Origin: Flagellimonas hymeniacidonis
GTDB taxonomy: Bacteria; Bacteroidota; Bacteroidia; Flavobacteriales; Flavobacteriaceae
NCBI RefSeq assembly: GCF_008040165.1
Contig: NZ_VRUR01000002.1
Location: forward strand, 124,001 to 188,000
Direction: 5' to 3'
DNA length: 64,000 bases
Each line of letters starts with the position of its first letter. Position 1 is the stretch's first letter. Positions 8,986 to 17,237 of this stretch are shown here, one piece after another. The translations under genes and the position numbers were made by a program. Below the pieces are notes generated by a model that was not told where the DNA came from, ran no database searches, and saw nothing but the letters and a program-made list of their open reading frames with translations.

Positions 8986-9830
8986 TGGAAGTGGGGCTGT
9001 CCGAAACTCAAAAAGAAATCGCTGCACTTGTTTTGGCAGTAGGTTTACTCTATGTGTTTGCCCGTGTCGGTTACCAGTATTTTTTTGGTGAAAGATTTAC
9101 TTTTTATAACATTTTTCACCCAGTTAGAAGAATTACGGCCAAGGAAAGGCAGTTTATAACTGAGTTTCTCATCCCTTTTCAGCAATTTAGTGTTGAACAG
9201 AAACGAACTTTTTTGAAAAGGTTTGCCTGGTTCAAATCTAAAAAGGCTTTTGTTTTTTATGGTGAGATAGCCAATAGTGAAGAAATAAAGGCCTACGTTT
9301 CGGCCTCAGCAACCTTGTTGACCATGGGAATGCGGGATTTTAGGTTTGAAAGATCGATTACAAGAGTCATTGTTTACCCTAACACATATTATTCGCGAAT
9401 TGGAAAAAACCATCATATTGGGGAGTTTAATCCGAACCTAAAAATATTGGTGTTCTCGGCTGAGGATTTAGAAAAGGGCTTTAAAATCCCCAATGACAAC
9501 TTAAATTTGGGCATTCATGAGGTAGCCCATGCGTTGATGTTCGAAACGAGAAGTAAATCCAGTTGGGAGGCCAGACGATTCAAAGTAGGCTTGGCACAAA
9601 TCAAAAGAATATATGATCAAGCTGATTTTCAGAAAGATTTGAAAAAGTCGACCTATTTTAGAGCATATGGCAAGAAAAATTTCTATGAGTTTTTTGCTGT
9701 TATTATGGAAAATTTTATCGAGAGTCCGGCGGAGTTTTCGAACAAATACCCCGATTTGTACGATACAATACGAAGAATGCTGAATTTTGACTTTAATGAG
9801 CCTCACTGGAGGCTTAAAAAGTCACCCTAA
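8985..9830 (+). CDS. MtfA-like zinc metallopeptidase with N-terminal membrane anchor
   Basis: A 281-residue member of the MtfA peptidase family. The HEVAH zinc site is at about 178-182, and the downstream YEFFAVIMENF segment carries the conserved Glu expected as third ligand. E. coli MtfA (about 265 residues, soluble, linked to control of the glucose regulator Mlc) lacks the hydrophobic helix seen here at about 11-30, so this version is probably anchored to the inner membrane. It overlaps argS by one base. Its 3' end also overlaps the convergent TonB-receptor gene by 17 nt. Confidence 0.85.
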   Translation: MEVGLSETQKEIAALVLAVGLLYVFARVGYQYFFGERFTFYNIFHPVRRITAKERQFITEFLIPFQQFSVEQKRTFLKRFAWFKSKKAFVFYGEIANSEEIKAYVSASATLLTMGMRDFRFERSITRVIVYPNTYYSRIGKNHHIGEFNPNLKILVFSAEDLEKGFKIPNDNLNLGIHEVAHALMFETRSKSSWEARRFKVGLAQIKRIYDQADFQKDLKKSTYFRAYGKKNFYEFFAVIMENFIESPAEFSNKYPDLYDTIRRMLNFDFNEPHWRLKKSP

Positions 9831-12381
9831 AGCTAAAATTGGGTGTAATACCCAAAGAAATGCTTTCTACCGTTTCAATTTCATTGTCCTCTGTAACCCT
9901 GTAGTATTTGTTCAAGCTGTTTTTTCGGTTGGTCATGTTTAGCAAAGAGATTCCTGCATTTGCTTTGATTCGTGGGCTGATGTCAAACTTGTATATCGTA
10001 GAAGCATCAACTCTAAGGTATTCGGGTAACCTACTACTATTGGGAGATTCATAGTTGATACGTGCCGGAAATACCGACGTATCCAGTGCCATATCTCCTT
10101 CTTGAGGTTCTGTAAATGGCTTTCCTGAACGATAATTGAGCCCCAAACTTAGTTTAAGATCTTTGTAGGTATAGGTGCCTGCCAGAGTAAGGGTGTGTCT
10201 AATATCAAGATTGTTAGGAAAATTGTTAGGGTCTATTGCGTCAAAATTGTAATCGTTTTTATTGTATGTATAACTCAACCATGCACTATAATTATTTCCC
10301 TTTTGATTGATCAAGAATTCCATGCCTTTAACATCATAGCTACCTATCTCACCATTAAATTGATTTTGGTTTTGAAATCCTTGTGTACTGGTACTGATTC
10401 CGTCCACTTTTTTGAAGAAACCTTCCACGCCCACATAAAAACTATTCTTATCATAGTTGATGCCTATGGAGCCTTGCTTACTTTTAGTAATGGGTAGGGT
10501 GCTGTCATCAGATAAAATCCATCTCCGTTTTTCTATACCTAAGAAGTTTTGTTCTAAATCTATGATTTGGTTGGTAGTTTGACTTTTAAACTCTCCCAAA
10601 ACCTCTCCTCTAAGATGATTTGCAAGTCTAAAACTGAGGTTAAGGCGAGGTTCAATCAAGAATTCTGAAAACGTACCCAGGTTTTCTATGTAATTGAGAC
10701 GAACGCCTGCCTTGCCCCTAAATTTGTTTCCATCTGTACTATATCCAATCTCTGTGTGTGGGGCGTGAATTCTAATAACGCCTTTTATTTCACTGTCAAA
10801 AGGTGGCCGGGTAAGAATTGTAGTGTTGGTAATGCCTGTTTCTATGTATTGATAGCCGTTGTTCCAATTCAGATTTTCATTTAGGTTGTAATCTGTGTTT
10901 AATTTGACAGCGTTTTCGATAACCTGATTATTTTGGAGCAACAATTGAATTTGATTGCCAAAAAGGTTTTGGGCATCTAGATTGTACCGCGAATAATAGA
11001 CATTTACGTTGGAAGAAAGCCTATCGGTCCATTGACTTTGTAATTGCCCCCCAAAGGACAGATTGGTTTGATTTAGAATGCTATTTGTGGTTTCTAAATC
11101 GGTCAAATTGGTTTCTGTATAATCAAGACTATTGGTAATACTGATAAAATTCAACCTGAATTTGTGCTGGTCATTTACATCATACAGTAGTTTTCCCGTG
11201 AAGTCGTAAAAGAAGAAGTTTTCATCCCTTACAATATCATCATCTACGGCAATATTATTTTGATTGGTCACTTCGCTATCTTGAAATGCCCGGTCAAAAA
11301 ATTTGTTGTAGGTAGGGGTGTTCAAAAAATCGGTGGTGGAACGTCTGGCAGAAAATTGTAATCCAAGCTTTTCTGTAATGGGAATTTGGCCGTAAACGTC
11401 ACCGCTAATGAAGTTAAAACCTGCTCCACCAGTAAGATCTGTAGATAGCTCATTATTGGTTTCCATTTGAATAACACTGCTTACACCATCACCAAAGACC
11501 GCTGGAGTACCATTTTTTATCACCGTAATTTTATCGGTCAAATAAGGGTTGAAGGCAGAAATCAACCCAAAAAAGTGCCCAGATTGATACATTTTAATCC
11601 CATTCCATAAAATTAGGTTCTGGTCATTGGTACCGCCACGCACATTAATGTCCGATACGGTTTCATCAATACTCTTAATGCCAGGAAGTGCTTGAACGGT
11701 CTGTAAAATATCAGGCTCTATTAAACCAGGTAAAATTCCAAAATCGGCAGTATTCAATGTAATACTTGCATCAGATTCTTTAATGATACCTGTGGTAAGA
11801 AATTGGTATACAATGACTTCTTTTAACTGCTCATAGTGTTGAGCTAAAAGAATTTTTGGGCAACCGCCATCTTTTAATAAGCTTTCAACTGCAATATATT
11901 TGGTATTATACCCTAAGTATCTAATTTTTAAGGTGGCATTTCTTGGAATATCCCTCAACGAAAAACTACCATCCCCAGCGGTGGTTATGGCTATTTCTGT
12001 TTCAAATACCTCTATGGTAGCACCGGAAATGGTATTTTCTGCGAAATTGTCCAATACTTTTGCGCATACCGTAACCAAGGTACTTTTGGTCAGTGTATAA
12101 TAACGGTCGTTAAGCTTTTCCGTCTTTATCTGTAATTGGGTTTGAATGTGTTGTAGAATATCATCCAATGCCACTAAATTTTGGGGTATGGTAATGCTAA
12201 AACCTTCCAAATCTTCATTGATGTATGAAAATTTGATATCGAATTTATCCTCTAAGGTTTTTATGTATGGTATAAGCGCAACTGGAGCGTCCTGTTTTTC
12301 CTGTGCATAACTATGGAAATTCAGGAGCAATAAAAACCCAATGAAGAGGCCAAAATGGCTGCTACGGAGTTTTTTTAGCAT
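9814..12381 (-). CDS. TonB-dependent receptor with STN signalling domain
   Basis: About 855 residues from the ATG at 12379-12381 (MLKKLRSSHFG...), with a signal peptide ending near SYAQ. The order is an STN (secretin/TonB N-terminal) domain at about 30-105, a carboxypeptidase-regulatory-like domain at about 108-190, the plug (SDINVRGGTNDQN, then FGDGVSSVIQME), and a 22-strand-type barrel ending in FSFRVTF. An STN domain marks receptors that signal to a FecR anti-sigma factor, and fecR lies directly upstream with about 20 nt of overlap. The ligand is unknown. The window holds no SusD partner, so a siderophore, a peptide, or the acidic lipoprotein across the divergent promoter are all possible. 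Confidence 0.92.
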   Translation of the reverse strand: MLKKLRSSHFGLFIGFLLLLNFHSYAQEKQDAPVALIPYIKTLEDKFDIKFSYINEDLEGFSITIPQNLVALDDILQHIQTQLQIKTEKLNDRYYTLTKSTLVTVCAKVLDNFAENTISGATIEVFETEIAITTAGDGSFSLRDIPRNATLKIRYLGYNTKYIAVESLLKDGGCPKILLAQHYEQLKEVIVYQFLTTGIIKESDASITLNTADFGILPGLIEPDILQTVQALPGIKSIDETVSDINVRGGTNDQNLILWNGIKMYQSGHFFGLISAFNPYLTDKITVIKNGTPAVFGDGVSSVIQMETNNELSTDLTGGAGFNFISGDVYGQIPITEKLGLQFSARRSTTDFLNTPTYNKFFDRAFQDSEVTNQNNIAVDDDIVRDENFFFYDFTGKLLYDVNDQHKFRLNFISITNSLDYTETNLTDLETTNSILNQTNLSFGGQLQSQWTDRLSSNVNVYYSRYNLDAQNLFGNQIQLLLQNNQVIENAVKLNTDYNLNENLNWNNGYQYIETGITNTTILTRPPFDSEIKGVIRIHAPHTEIGYSTDGNKFRGKAGVRLNYIENLGTFSEFLIEPRLNLSFRLANHLRGEVLGEFKSQTTNQIIDLEQNFLGIEKRRWILSDDSTLPITKSKQGSIGINYDKNSFYVGVEGFFKKVDGISTSTQGFQNQNQFNGEIGSYDVKGMEFLINQKGNNYSAWLSYTYNKNDYNFDAIDPNNFPNNLDIRHTLTLAGTYTYKDLKLSLGLNYRSGKPFTEPQEGDMALDTSVFPARINYESPNSSRLPEYLRVDASTIYKFDISPRIKANAGISLLNMTNRKNSLNKYYRVTEDNEIETVESISLGITPNFSFRVTF

Positions 12382-13273
12382 AGAAAAGTACATTATCACC
12401 CTCAAGTTTAAAATTAATTCGAGATGGGGTACTTATACTTTTTAACGCCATATTTAAGTCAGTGTTGCTAAAAGTTCCGGTAAATAACAGATTTCTATCA
12501 ACATTTTGTGAATTTACCTCAATATTGAACTGTCTTTCCAACTCTGCAAAGACATATCCCAGAGGAATACGTTCAAAGGAACTTTCATTATTAACCCATG
12601 TGGGTTGTGAGGTGTTTGGTGCGGTTGTATCTACTATTTTTCCGTTGATGACCATAAAAGAGCTACCAGCGGGTAATTTGGTTTCAATATTGTTATACGC
12701 TACGCTAACAAGACCTTCAAAACAAGTTACTTCAAAAAAGCCTTCCCTGTTTTCCACATTAAATTGGGTTCCTAGCACAGCAACAGTTCCATGTGTTGTT
12801 GAAACAGTGAACTTTTTACCTTTGGCAACTTTAAAGAAAGCTTCGCCCTTTAGAGTGACATTTCGTTTTTCATCCCAGTTTTTTTCACTGAAAGATACTC
12901 TGGAACCTGCATTTAGAATGATTTCAGAATTATCTGGTAGAATTACTTCTGAGCGTTCGGCAAATTGGGTGGTAACGGATTCATCTAGAGTACTGATGTA
13001 GAAATAAGAGCCAGCAATCAATACTGCAATAGCCGCGGCAACACGCAGGAATTTCTTGAACGGATTAAGGGCAATAACTTTTGGAGCATTGCCAATACGT
13101 TCTTCTTTTAATTGTGTTAAAGCTTGGTCAACATCAAATTCAGGAGCTTTCAAAGTGCTTGAAACTTCCTTTAATTTCTGATAAGAAGCATATTCGGCGG
13201 ACTTTTTAAATTCCGCTAGCTCCTTTTCAGAAAGCTCTCCGCTAAGCCATTTTGCCAAGTAATTTTCTTGCAT
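12362..13273 (-). CDS. FecR-family anti-sigma factor
   Basis: A 303-residue FecR-type regulator. It has a short cytosolic N-terminal helical domain that starts around LAKWLSGELSE, one transmembrane helix at about 108-130, the periplasmic FecR domain (SEVILPDNSEIILNAGS, then GEAFFKV and GTQFNVE), and a C-terminal DUF4974-like domain (FERIPLGYVFAELERQF). It should hold the local ECF sigma factor and release or activate it when the TonB receptor binds ligand. A large inverted repeat and a likely ECF promoter separate it from the sigma gene, so it is probably transcribed mainly from its own promoter, together with the receptor. Confidence 0.93.
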   Translation of the reverse strand: MQENYLAKWLSGELSEKELAEFKKSAEYASYQKLKEVSSTLKAPEFDVDQALTQLKEERIGNAPKVIALNPFKKFLRVAAAIAVLIAGSYFYISTLDESVTTQFAERSEVILPDNSEIILNAGSRVSFSEKNWDEKRNVTLKGEAFFKVAKGKKFTVSTTHGTVAVLGTQFNVENREGFFEVTCFEGLVSVAYNNIETKLPAGSSFMVINGKIVDTTAPNTSQPTWVNNESSFERIPLGYVFAELERQFNIEVNSQNVDRNLLFTGTFSNTDLNMALKSISTPSRINFKLEGDNVLFYAKKTP

Positions 13274-13297
13274 GATTTCTATGCTTTACAGTTAAAT

Positions 13298-13324
13298 AAC
13301 AACTATGTTTTAAAAAACCCTACT
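13298..13324 (-). promoter_or_regulatory. Putative ECF sigma promoter of fecR
   Basis: Read on the minus strand: AGTAGGG (13324-13318), six T, seven free bases, then AGTTGTT (13304-13298), ending 24 nt before the fecR ATG. The same words with the same spacing occur in the sense direction before the divergent lipoprotein gene (13954-13980). Shared words, identical spacing and the position beside a sigma/FecR cassette suggest it is the recognition site of the local ECF sigma factor. Confidence 0.65.
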
Positions 13325-13402
13325 TATTCAATTTACAATGAGCAATATACAGTGTTCAATATAGGTTAATACAATTGTTTACTGTCCATTGTTAATTGAA
13401 TA
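13325..13402. repeat. Long inverted repeat between sigma gene and fecR
   Basis: The arm at 13325-13340 (TATTCAATTTACAATG) is the reverse complement, with one mismatch, of 13387-13402 (CATTGTTAATTGAATA), enclosing about 46 nt. In transcription order it begins 3 nt after the sigma stop and ends right at the putative ECF promoter of fecR. It may end or weaken read-through from the sigma gene, or be a member of a dispersed intergenic repeat family. Confidence 0.55.
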
Positions 13403-13405
13403 TTG

Positions 13406-13903
13406 TTAGATTCCATCAATCTGCTCTCGTAATGCTTTTAATGCCAAATGCATTCGTTTTTCTATAGCCTTTACACTTACACCTTCCATTTCTGCAATTT
13501 CTGCATATTTCTTTCCATCTATCCTATTTAATAAAAAAGTAGTCCTTTGATTTTCTGGAAGATTGTTCAACGCATTGTCCAATTTTTGTTGGTATTCTTT
13601 TTCTACCAATAAAAATTCTGGCGACTCATTTGAAATTTCTAAGCTTGGCTTCGCATACTTTAACCTAACCTTTTCAGCTTTGATGACATTTAAGTAGGTA
13701 TTACTGGCCACCGTATATAAATACGACTTGGCTTTTTCTGGTAAAACCTTTGCACAGTTCTCCCAAAGTTTCACAAAGGCTTCTTGTACGGCATCATGTG
13801 CCTTCTCTTCATTGCCAAACTTATAATATATATAATTGAAAACCGTTTTGGAATTAGCCTTAAATATTGAGCTAAAGACCTGCTCTTCGCAAACGTTGTT
13901 CAT
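13406..13903 (-). CDS. ECF RNA polymerase sigma-70 factor (FecI type)
   Basis: A 165-residue two-domain sigma factor. Region 2 is visible as VFNYIYYKFGNEEKAHDAVQ with AFVKLWEN, and region 4 as LPENQRTTFLLNRIDGKKYAEIA, with the recognition helix around VSVKAIEKRMHLALKAL. It should direct RNA polymerase to promoters for the fecR/receptor operon and probably the divergent lipoprotein. Its own upstream region carries a housekeeping-type TATCTTTG box rather than the ECF-like motif. That suggests constitutive supply of the factor with control at the protein level by FecR. Confidence 0.95.
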   Translation of the reverse strand: MNNVCEEQVFSSIFKANSKTVFNYIYYKFGNEEKAHDAVQEAFVKLWENCAKVLPEKAKSYLYTVASNTYLNVIKAEKVRLKYAKPSLEISNESPEFLLVEKEYQQKLDNALNNLPENQRTTFLLNRIDGKKYAEIAEMEGVSVKAIEKRMHLALKALREQIDGI

Positions 13904-13925
13904 TTAGAAGGGTTTGTCATTTACC

Positions 13926-13933
13926 CAAAGATA
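13926..13933 (-). promoter_or_regulatory. Promoter -7 box of the ECF sigma gene (TATCTTTG)
   Basis: A minus-strand exact TAnnTTTG match ending 22 nt before the sigma gene's ATG. Confidence 0.6.
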
Positions 13934-13953
13934 TTTTAAAAATTTTAAGATAA

Positions 13954-13980
13954 AGTAGGGTTTTTTCTTTGAGAGTTGTT
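13954..13980 (+). promoter_or_regulatory. Putative ECF sigma promoter of the divergent lipoprotein
   Basis: AGTAGGG (13954-13960), TTTTTT, seven free bases (13967-13973), then AGTTGTT (13974-13980), 37 nt before the ATG at 14018. It is identical in words and spacing to the motif before fecR on the other strand, with the N7 spacer differing in sequence. That is the pattern expected for a sigma site and not for a recent duplication. Confidence 0.65.
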
Positions 13981-14017
13981 TTAGGATTGAATTGTAACCC
14001 AAAAAATCCAAATCGTT

Positions 14018-15772
14018 ATGAAAAAGTTGATAAGTAACTTAATGTACGCTGGCCTAGCAATGCTGGCACTTAACTTTACTTCATGTCAAGAAGAATTTGA
14101 AGAAGTGAATGGTGGAACTAACGCTGAGACCATTCAAGCAAACTCCACTACTGCAGACTTAATCGAAAAAACATCATCTAATGATGGTTCTTTCGATAAT
14201 ATTGTGGATGGTGCTAGCTGTTTTGCTTTGAAATTCCCTTATACTGTTGAAGTCAATGGAATTCAAGTCACAATTGATTCAAGAGAAGATCTTCATACTA
14301 TAGAAGATATTTTTGATGAGGTTGATATAGATGAAGATGTTTTAGAGATTTTTTTCCCTATTACGATTACTCTTGCTGATTTCTCTGAAATTGTAATTGA
14401 GAATAAGGAGCAGTTAAGAGAATTGGCCGAAGCTTGTTTAGAAGGTGGAGCAGATGATGACATTGAGTGTATTGACTTTGTTTATCCAATCACCTTATTC
14501 ACGTTCGATATCAACAACCAACAAACAGGAGAAGTTGTTGTAGAAAGTGATGAGGATTTAAGAAAATTCTTTGATGGATTAGAAGATAACGATCTAGTAA
14601 GTATTCAATTTCCTTTGACTTTAAAGAAATTTGATGGAACTGAGATTATTGTAGATAGCAACGGTGAGTTGGCCAATGCCTTGGAAATGGCCAAAGATGA
14701 ATGCGATGAAGATGACGATGATGATTTTAACGATGACGATTTTGATGAAGAGCGTTTTGATTTTTGTTTAACGCAGTGTCCATGGGAAGTTCGTGAACTT
14801 GTTAGAGATGAGGTTAACCAAACCGATCAGTATTTAGAATATATCATGACCTTTATGGATGGTGGAACAGTAACCGTAAAAGATAGAGAAGGAAATGTGT
14901 TGAATGGTACTTGGAGCTCAAGCTTTACCGATCGTGGTCCACTTTTAACACTTGAATTCGATGTCTTGGTAGACTTTAACTTAGAATGGTTGGTTTATGA
15001 AATAGGTGATCATACTATTAAGCTTTATGCTGAAGGTGGAAACAAGATTATCATGAAGCAACTTTGTGAAGATGATATCCCAGGACCAGATACTTTAAGA
15101 GAAATCTTAAAAGAATGTGAGTGGATCATCAAGAAGGTTAAGAACCAAGGAGAAGAAATTGATAGACTTCTAGGATTCGAATTTAAATTCATGGCAGAAG
15201 GTGTGGTTACCCTAAGTAATGGTATCACAACTTCAGAAGGAACATGGGAAGTAGGATTAAATGATGATGAAGTGCCTTCGCTGTTAATTACTATAGGAGA
15301 TGAGCCTGGAGTAAGTTTTGACTGGCCTCTAAGAGATCTTGATGATCATAGATTGAAATTTGAAGTTGAAGAAGTTGACTATGAATTGGTTCTGTTGCGA
15401 GTGTGTGATGATAATAATGCCGATGGAGATGTTGTTGAGATTAGAACTGCTCTAATGGATGGTGCTTGGAATGTAGCCCAGTATAAAGAGGATGATGTGG
15501 ATAAAACAAGTGAGTTTGCTGGATTGGATTTCTATTTCAATGAAATGCACCGTGTACAAGTAGATGAAAACGATAACCCAATCATTGAGGGTCTATGGAG
15601 AGTAATCAGAAATCATGATAATGAGTTGAAGTTCTTCTTGAATTTTGCTAATGATGCCAAGTTTGGAGAAATTACAGATGACTGGTATATAGCATCTGTA
15701 AGTGCCAACCGCATAGAATTGGTCCAGGAAGATGAAAATTCTACGGAAACCCTGGTTTTTGAGAAACCATAA
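14018..15772 (+). CDS. Acidic repeat-containing lipoprotein
   Basis: A 584-residue lipoprotein (signal peptide ending NFTSC, lipid Cys at 23) that I cannot assign to a named family. Two repeat types are visible. Four short beta modules at about 67-93, 107-137, 150-185 and 193-222 share a pattern of FPxT, a strand, an Asp-rich turn, xVxS and then L. After a strongly acidic linker (about 227-247), three longer lipocalin-like modules at about 254-350, 358-463 and 475-582 share a central GTW or GLW strand and a closing I/L-rich strand. It is divergent from the sigma/FecR/receptor operon and shares its putative ECF promoter motif. It may be the surface partner or output of that system. The acidity suggests metal or cation binding, which is an inference. 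Confidence 0.85.
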   Translation: MKKLISNLMYAGLAMLALNFTSCQEEFEEVNGGTNAETIQANSTTADLIEKTSSNDGSFDNIVDGASCFALKFPYTVEVNGIQVTIDSREDLHTIEDIFDEVDIDEDVLEIFFPITITLADFSEIVIENKEQLRELAEACLEGGADDDIECIDFVYPITLFTFDINNQQTGEVVVESDEDLRKFFDGLEDNDLVSIQFPLTLKKFDGTEIIVDSNGELANALEMAKDECDEDDDDDFNDDDFDEERFDFCLTQCPWEVRELVRDEVNQTDQYLEYIMTFMDGGTVTVKDREGNVLNGTWSSSFTDRGPLLTLEFDVLVDFNLEWLVYEIGDHTIKLYAEGGNKIIMKQLCEDDIPGPDTLREILKECEWIIKKVKNQGEEIDRLLGFEFKFMAEGVVTLSNGITTSEGTWEVGLNDDEVPSLLITIGDEPGVSFDWPLRDLDDHRLKFEVEEVDYELVLLRVCDDNNADGDVVEIRTALMDGAWNVAQYKEDDVDKTSEFAGLDFYFNEMHRVQVDENDNPIIEGLWRVIRNHDNELKFFLNFANDAKFGEITDDWYIASVSANRIELVQEDENSTETLVFEKP

Positions 15773-15795
15773 AAAATTTTCCCAATCTTTTTTTG

Positions 15796-15833
15796 AAAAG
15801 GACGGCTATCCCCAAAGCCGTCCTTTTCTTTTT
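15796..15833 (+). terminator. Intrinsic terminator of the lipoprotein gene
   Basis: Perfect 12-bp stem AAAAGGACGGCT (15796-15807) with AGCCGTCCTTTT (15816-15827), 8-nt loop, then CTTTTT. It lies 23 nt after the stop. Confidence 0.92.
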
Positions 15834-15838
15834 ATTCT

Positions 15839-15846
15839 TAAATTTG
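15839..15846 (+). promoter_or_regulatory. Promoter -7 box of ffh (TAAATTTG)
   Basis: An exact TAnnTTTG match 26 nt before the ffh ATG and just after the preceding terminator. Confidence 0.6.
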
Positions 15847-15872
15847 TCCTTCTTCAAAAATGACGTGAGCAT

Positions 15873-17201
15873 ATGTTCGATAATTTAAGTGAAAAGCTGG
15901 ATAAAGCGTTCCATGTCCTTAAAGGCCATGGACAGATAACCGAAATCAATGTAGCCGAAACCCTAAAAGAAGTGCGTAGGGCTTTATTGGATGCGGATGT
16001 CAACTTCAAAATCGCCAAAGAATTTACCAATAACGTAAAGGAAAAAGCTTTAGGTCAAAATGTATTGACCAATTTACAACCTGGCCAACTCATGGTCAAG
16101 ATTGTAAAAGATGAATTAACCCAATTGATGGGAGGCGATGCCGAAGAAATAGACCTTTCAGGAAATCCATCGGTAGTATTAATGTCTGGTCTTCAGGGGT
16201 CAGGTAAAACAACCTTTTCGGGAAAACTTGCCAATTACCTAAAAGCCAAAAAAAGTAAAAAACCACTTTTGGTTGCTTGTGATGTGTATCGTCCAGCGGC
16301 AATAGATCAATTGCACGTTGTAGGAGAGCAAATAGGTGTGGAGGTTTACTCAGATAGGGATAATAATGACCCAGTTGCCATTGCAGAAGCAGGTGTAAAG
16401 CATGCAAAAAGCTTGGGCTGCAATATAGTCATCATAGATACTGCGGGTCGTTTGGCAGTGGATGAACAAATGATGACGGAAATTGCCAATATCCATAAAG
16501 CAGTTACACCACAAGAAACCTTATTTGTGGTAGATTCCATGACAGGTCAAGATGCCGTAAACACAGCAAAAGCCTTTAACGATGTCTTAAATTTTGATGG
16601 GGTCATATTAACCAAATTGGATGGTGACACCAGAGGTGGTGCGGCCATTTCTATAAAATCCGTTGTTGATAAGCCAATCAAATTCATTGGTACTGGAGAG
16701 AAAATGGAAGCTATTGATGTCTTTTATCCCTCTAGGATGGCAGACAGAATTTTGGGAATGGGAGATGTGGTTTCCTTGGTTGAACGTGCCCAAGAGCAGT
16801 TTGATGAAGAACAAGCCCGAAAAATTCAGAAGAAAATTGCCAAAAACCGCTTTGGTTTTGATGATTTCCTAAGCCAGATTCAACAGATCAAGAAAATGGG
16901 GAACATGAAAGACCTTATGGGCATGATTCCTGGAGCTGGTAAAGCCTTAAAAGGATTGGATATAGATGATGATGCCTTTAAACATATTGAAGCCATTATC
17001 CATTCTATGACACCAGAGGAACGCTCAACACCCTCAAAATTGAATGCAAGTCGCAAAAAGCGTATTGCAGCGGGAAGCGGCCGTACCATTCAAGAAGTCA
17101 ATCAGTTGTTGAAGCAATTTGAGCAAATGAGCAAGATGATGAAAATGATGCAAGGCGGTGGCGGTAAGAAAATGATGCAGATGATGCAGAACATGCGATA
17201 A
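15873..17201 (+). CDS. ffh: Signal recognition particle protein Ffh
   Basis: The GTPase core of the bacterial signal recognition particle, which with 4.5S RNA delivers nascent membrane proteins to FtsY. The 442-residue protein shows the N domain (MFDNLSEKLDKAF...), the G1 loop GLQGSGKTTF near 105-114, DTAGRL near 189, TKLDGDTRGGAA near 248, and a methionine-rich M domain ending in several MM/KMMQ repeats. Length and domain order are normal. folD follows 36 nt downstream on the same strand. Confidence 0.98.
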   Translation: MFDNLSEKLDKAFHVLKGHGQITEINVAETLKEVRRALLDADVNFKIAKEFTNNVKEKALGQNVLTNLQPGQLMVKIVKDELTQLMGGDAEEIDLSGNPSVVLMSGLQGSGKTTFSGKLANYLKAKKSKKPLLVACDVYRPAAIDQLHVVGEQIGVEVYSDRDNNDPVAIAEAGVKHAKSLGCNIVIIDTAGRLAVDEQMMTEIANIHKAVTPQETLFVVDSMTGQDAVNTAKAFNDVLNFDGVILTKLDGDTRGGAAISIKSVVDKPIKFIGTGEKMEAIDVFYPSRMADRILGMGDVVSLVERAQEQFDEEQARKIQKKIAKNRFGFDDFLSQIQQIKKMGNMKDLMGMIPGAGKALKGLDIDDDAFKHIEAIIHSMTPEERSTPSKLNASRKKRIAAGSGRTIQEVNQLLKQFEQMSKMMKMMQGGGGKKMMQMMQNMR

Positions 17202-17237
17202 TCAAACTACATAAACCATTATAAATCAACCACCCTA

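Noticed and set aside
12462-13001. 179-codon plus-strand frame opposite fecR
   Set aside because: Antisense shadow of fecR; composition follows the reverse complement of its codons.
13325-13402. Possible CRISPR or tandem repeat at the sigma-fecR spacer
   Set aside because: There are only two inverted arms and no regular spacers, so it is an inverted repeat.
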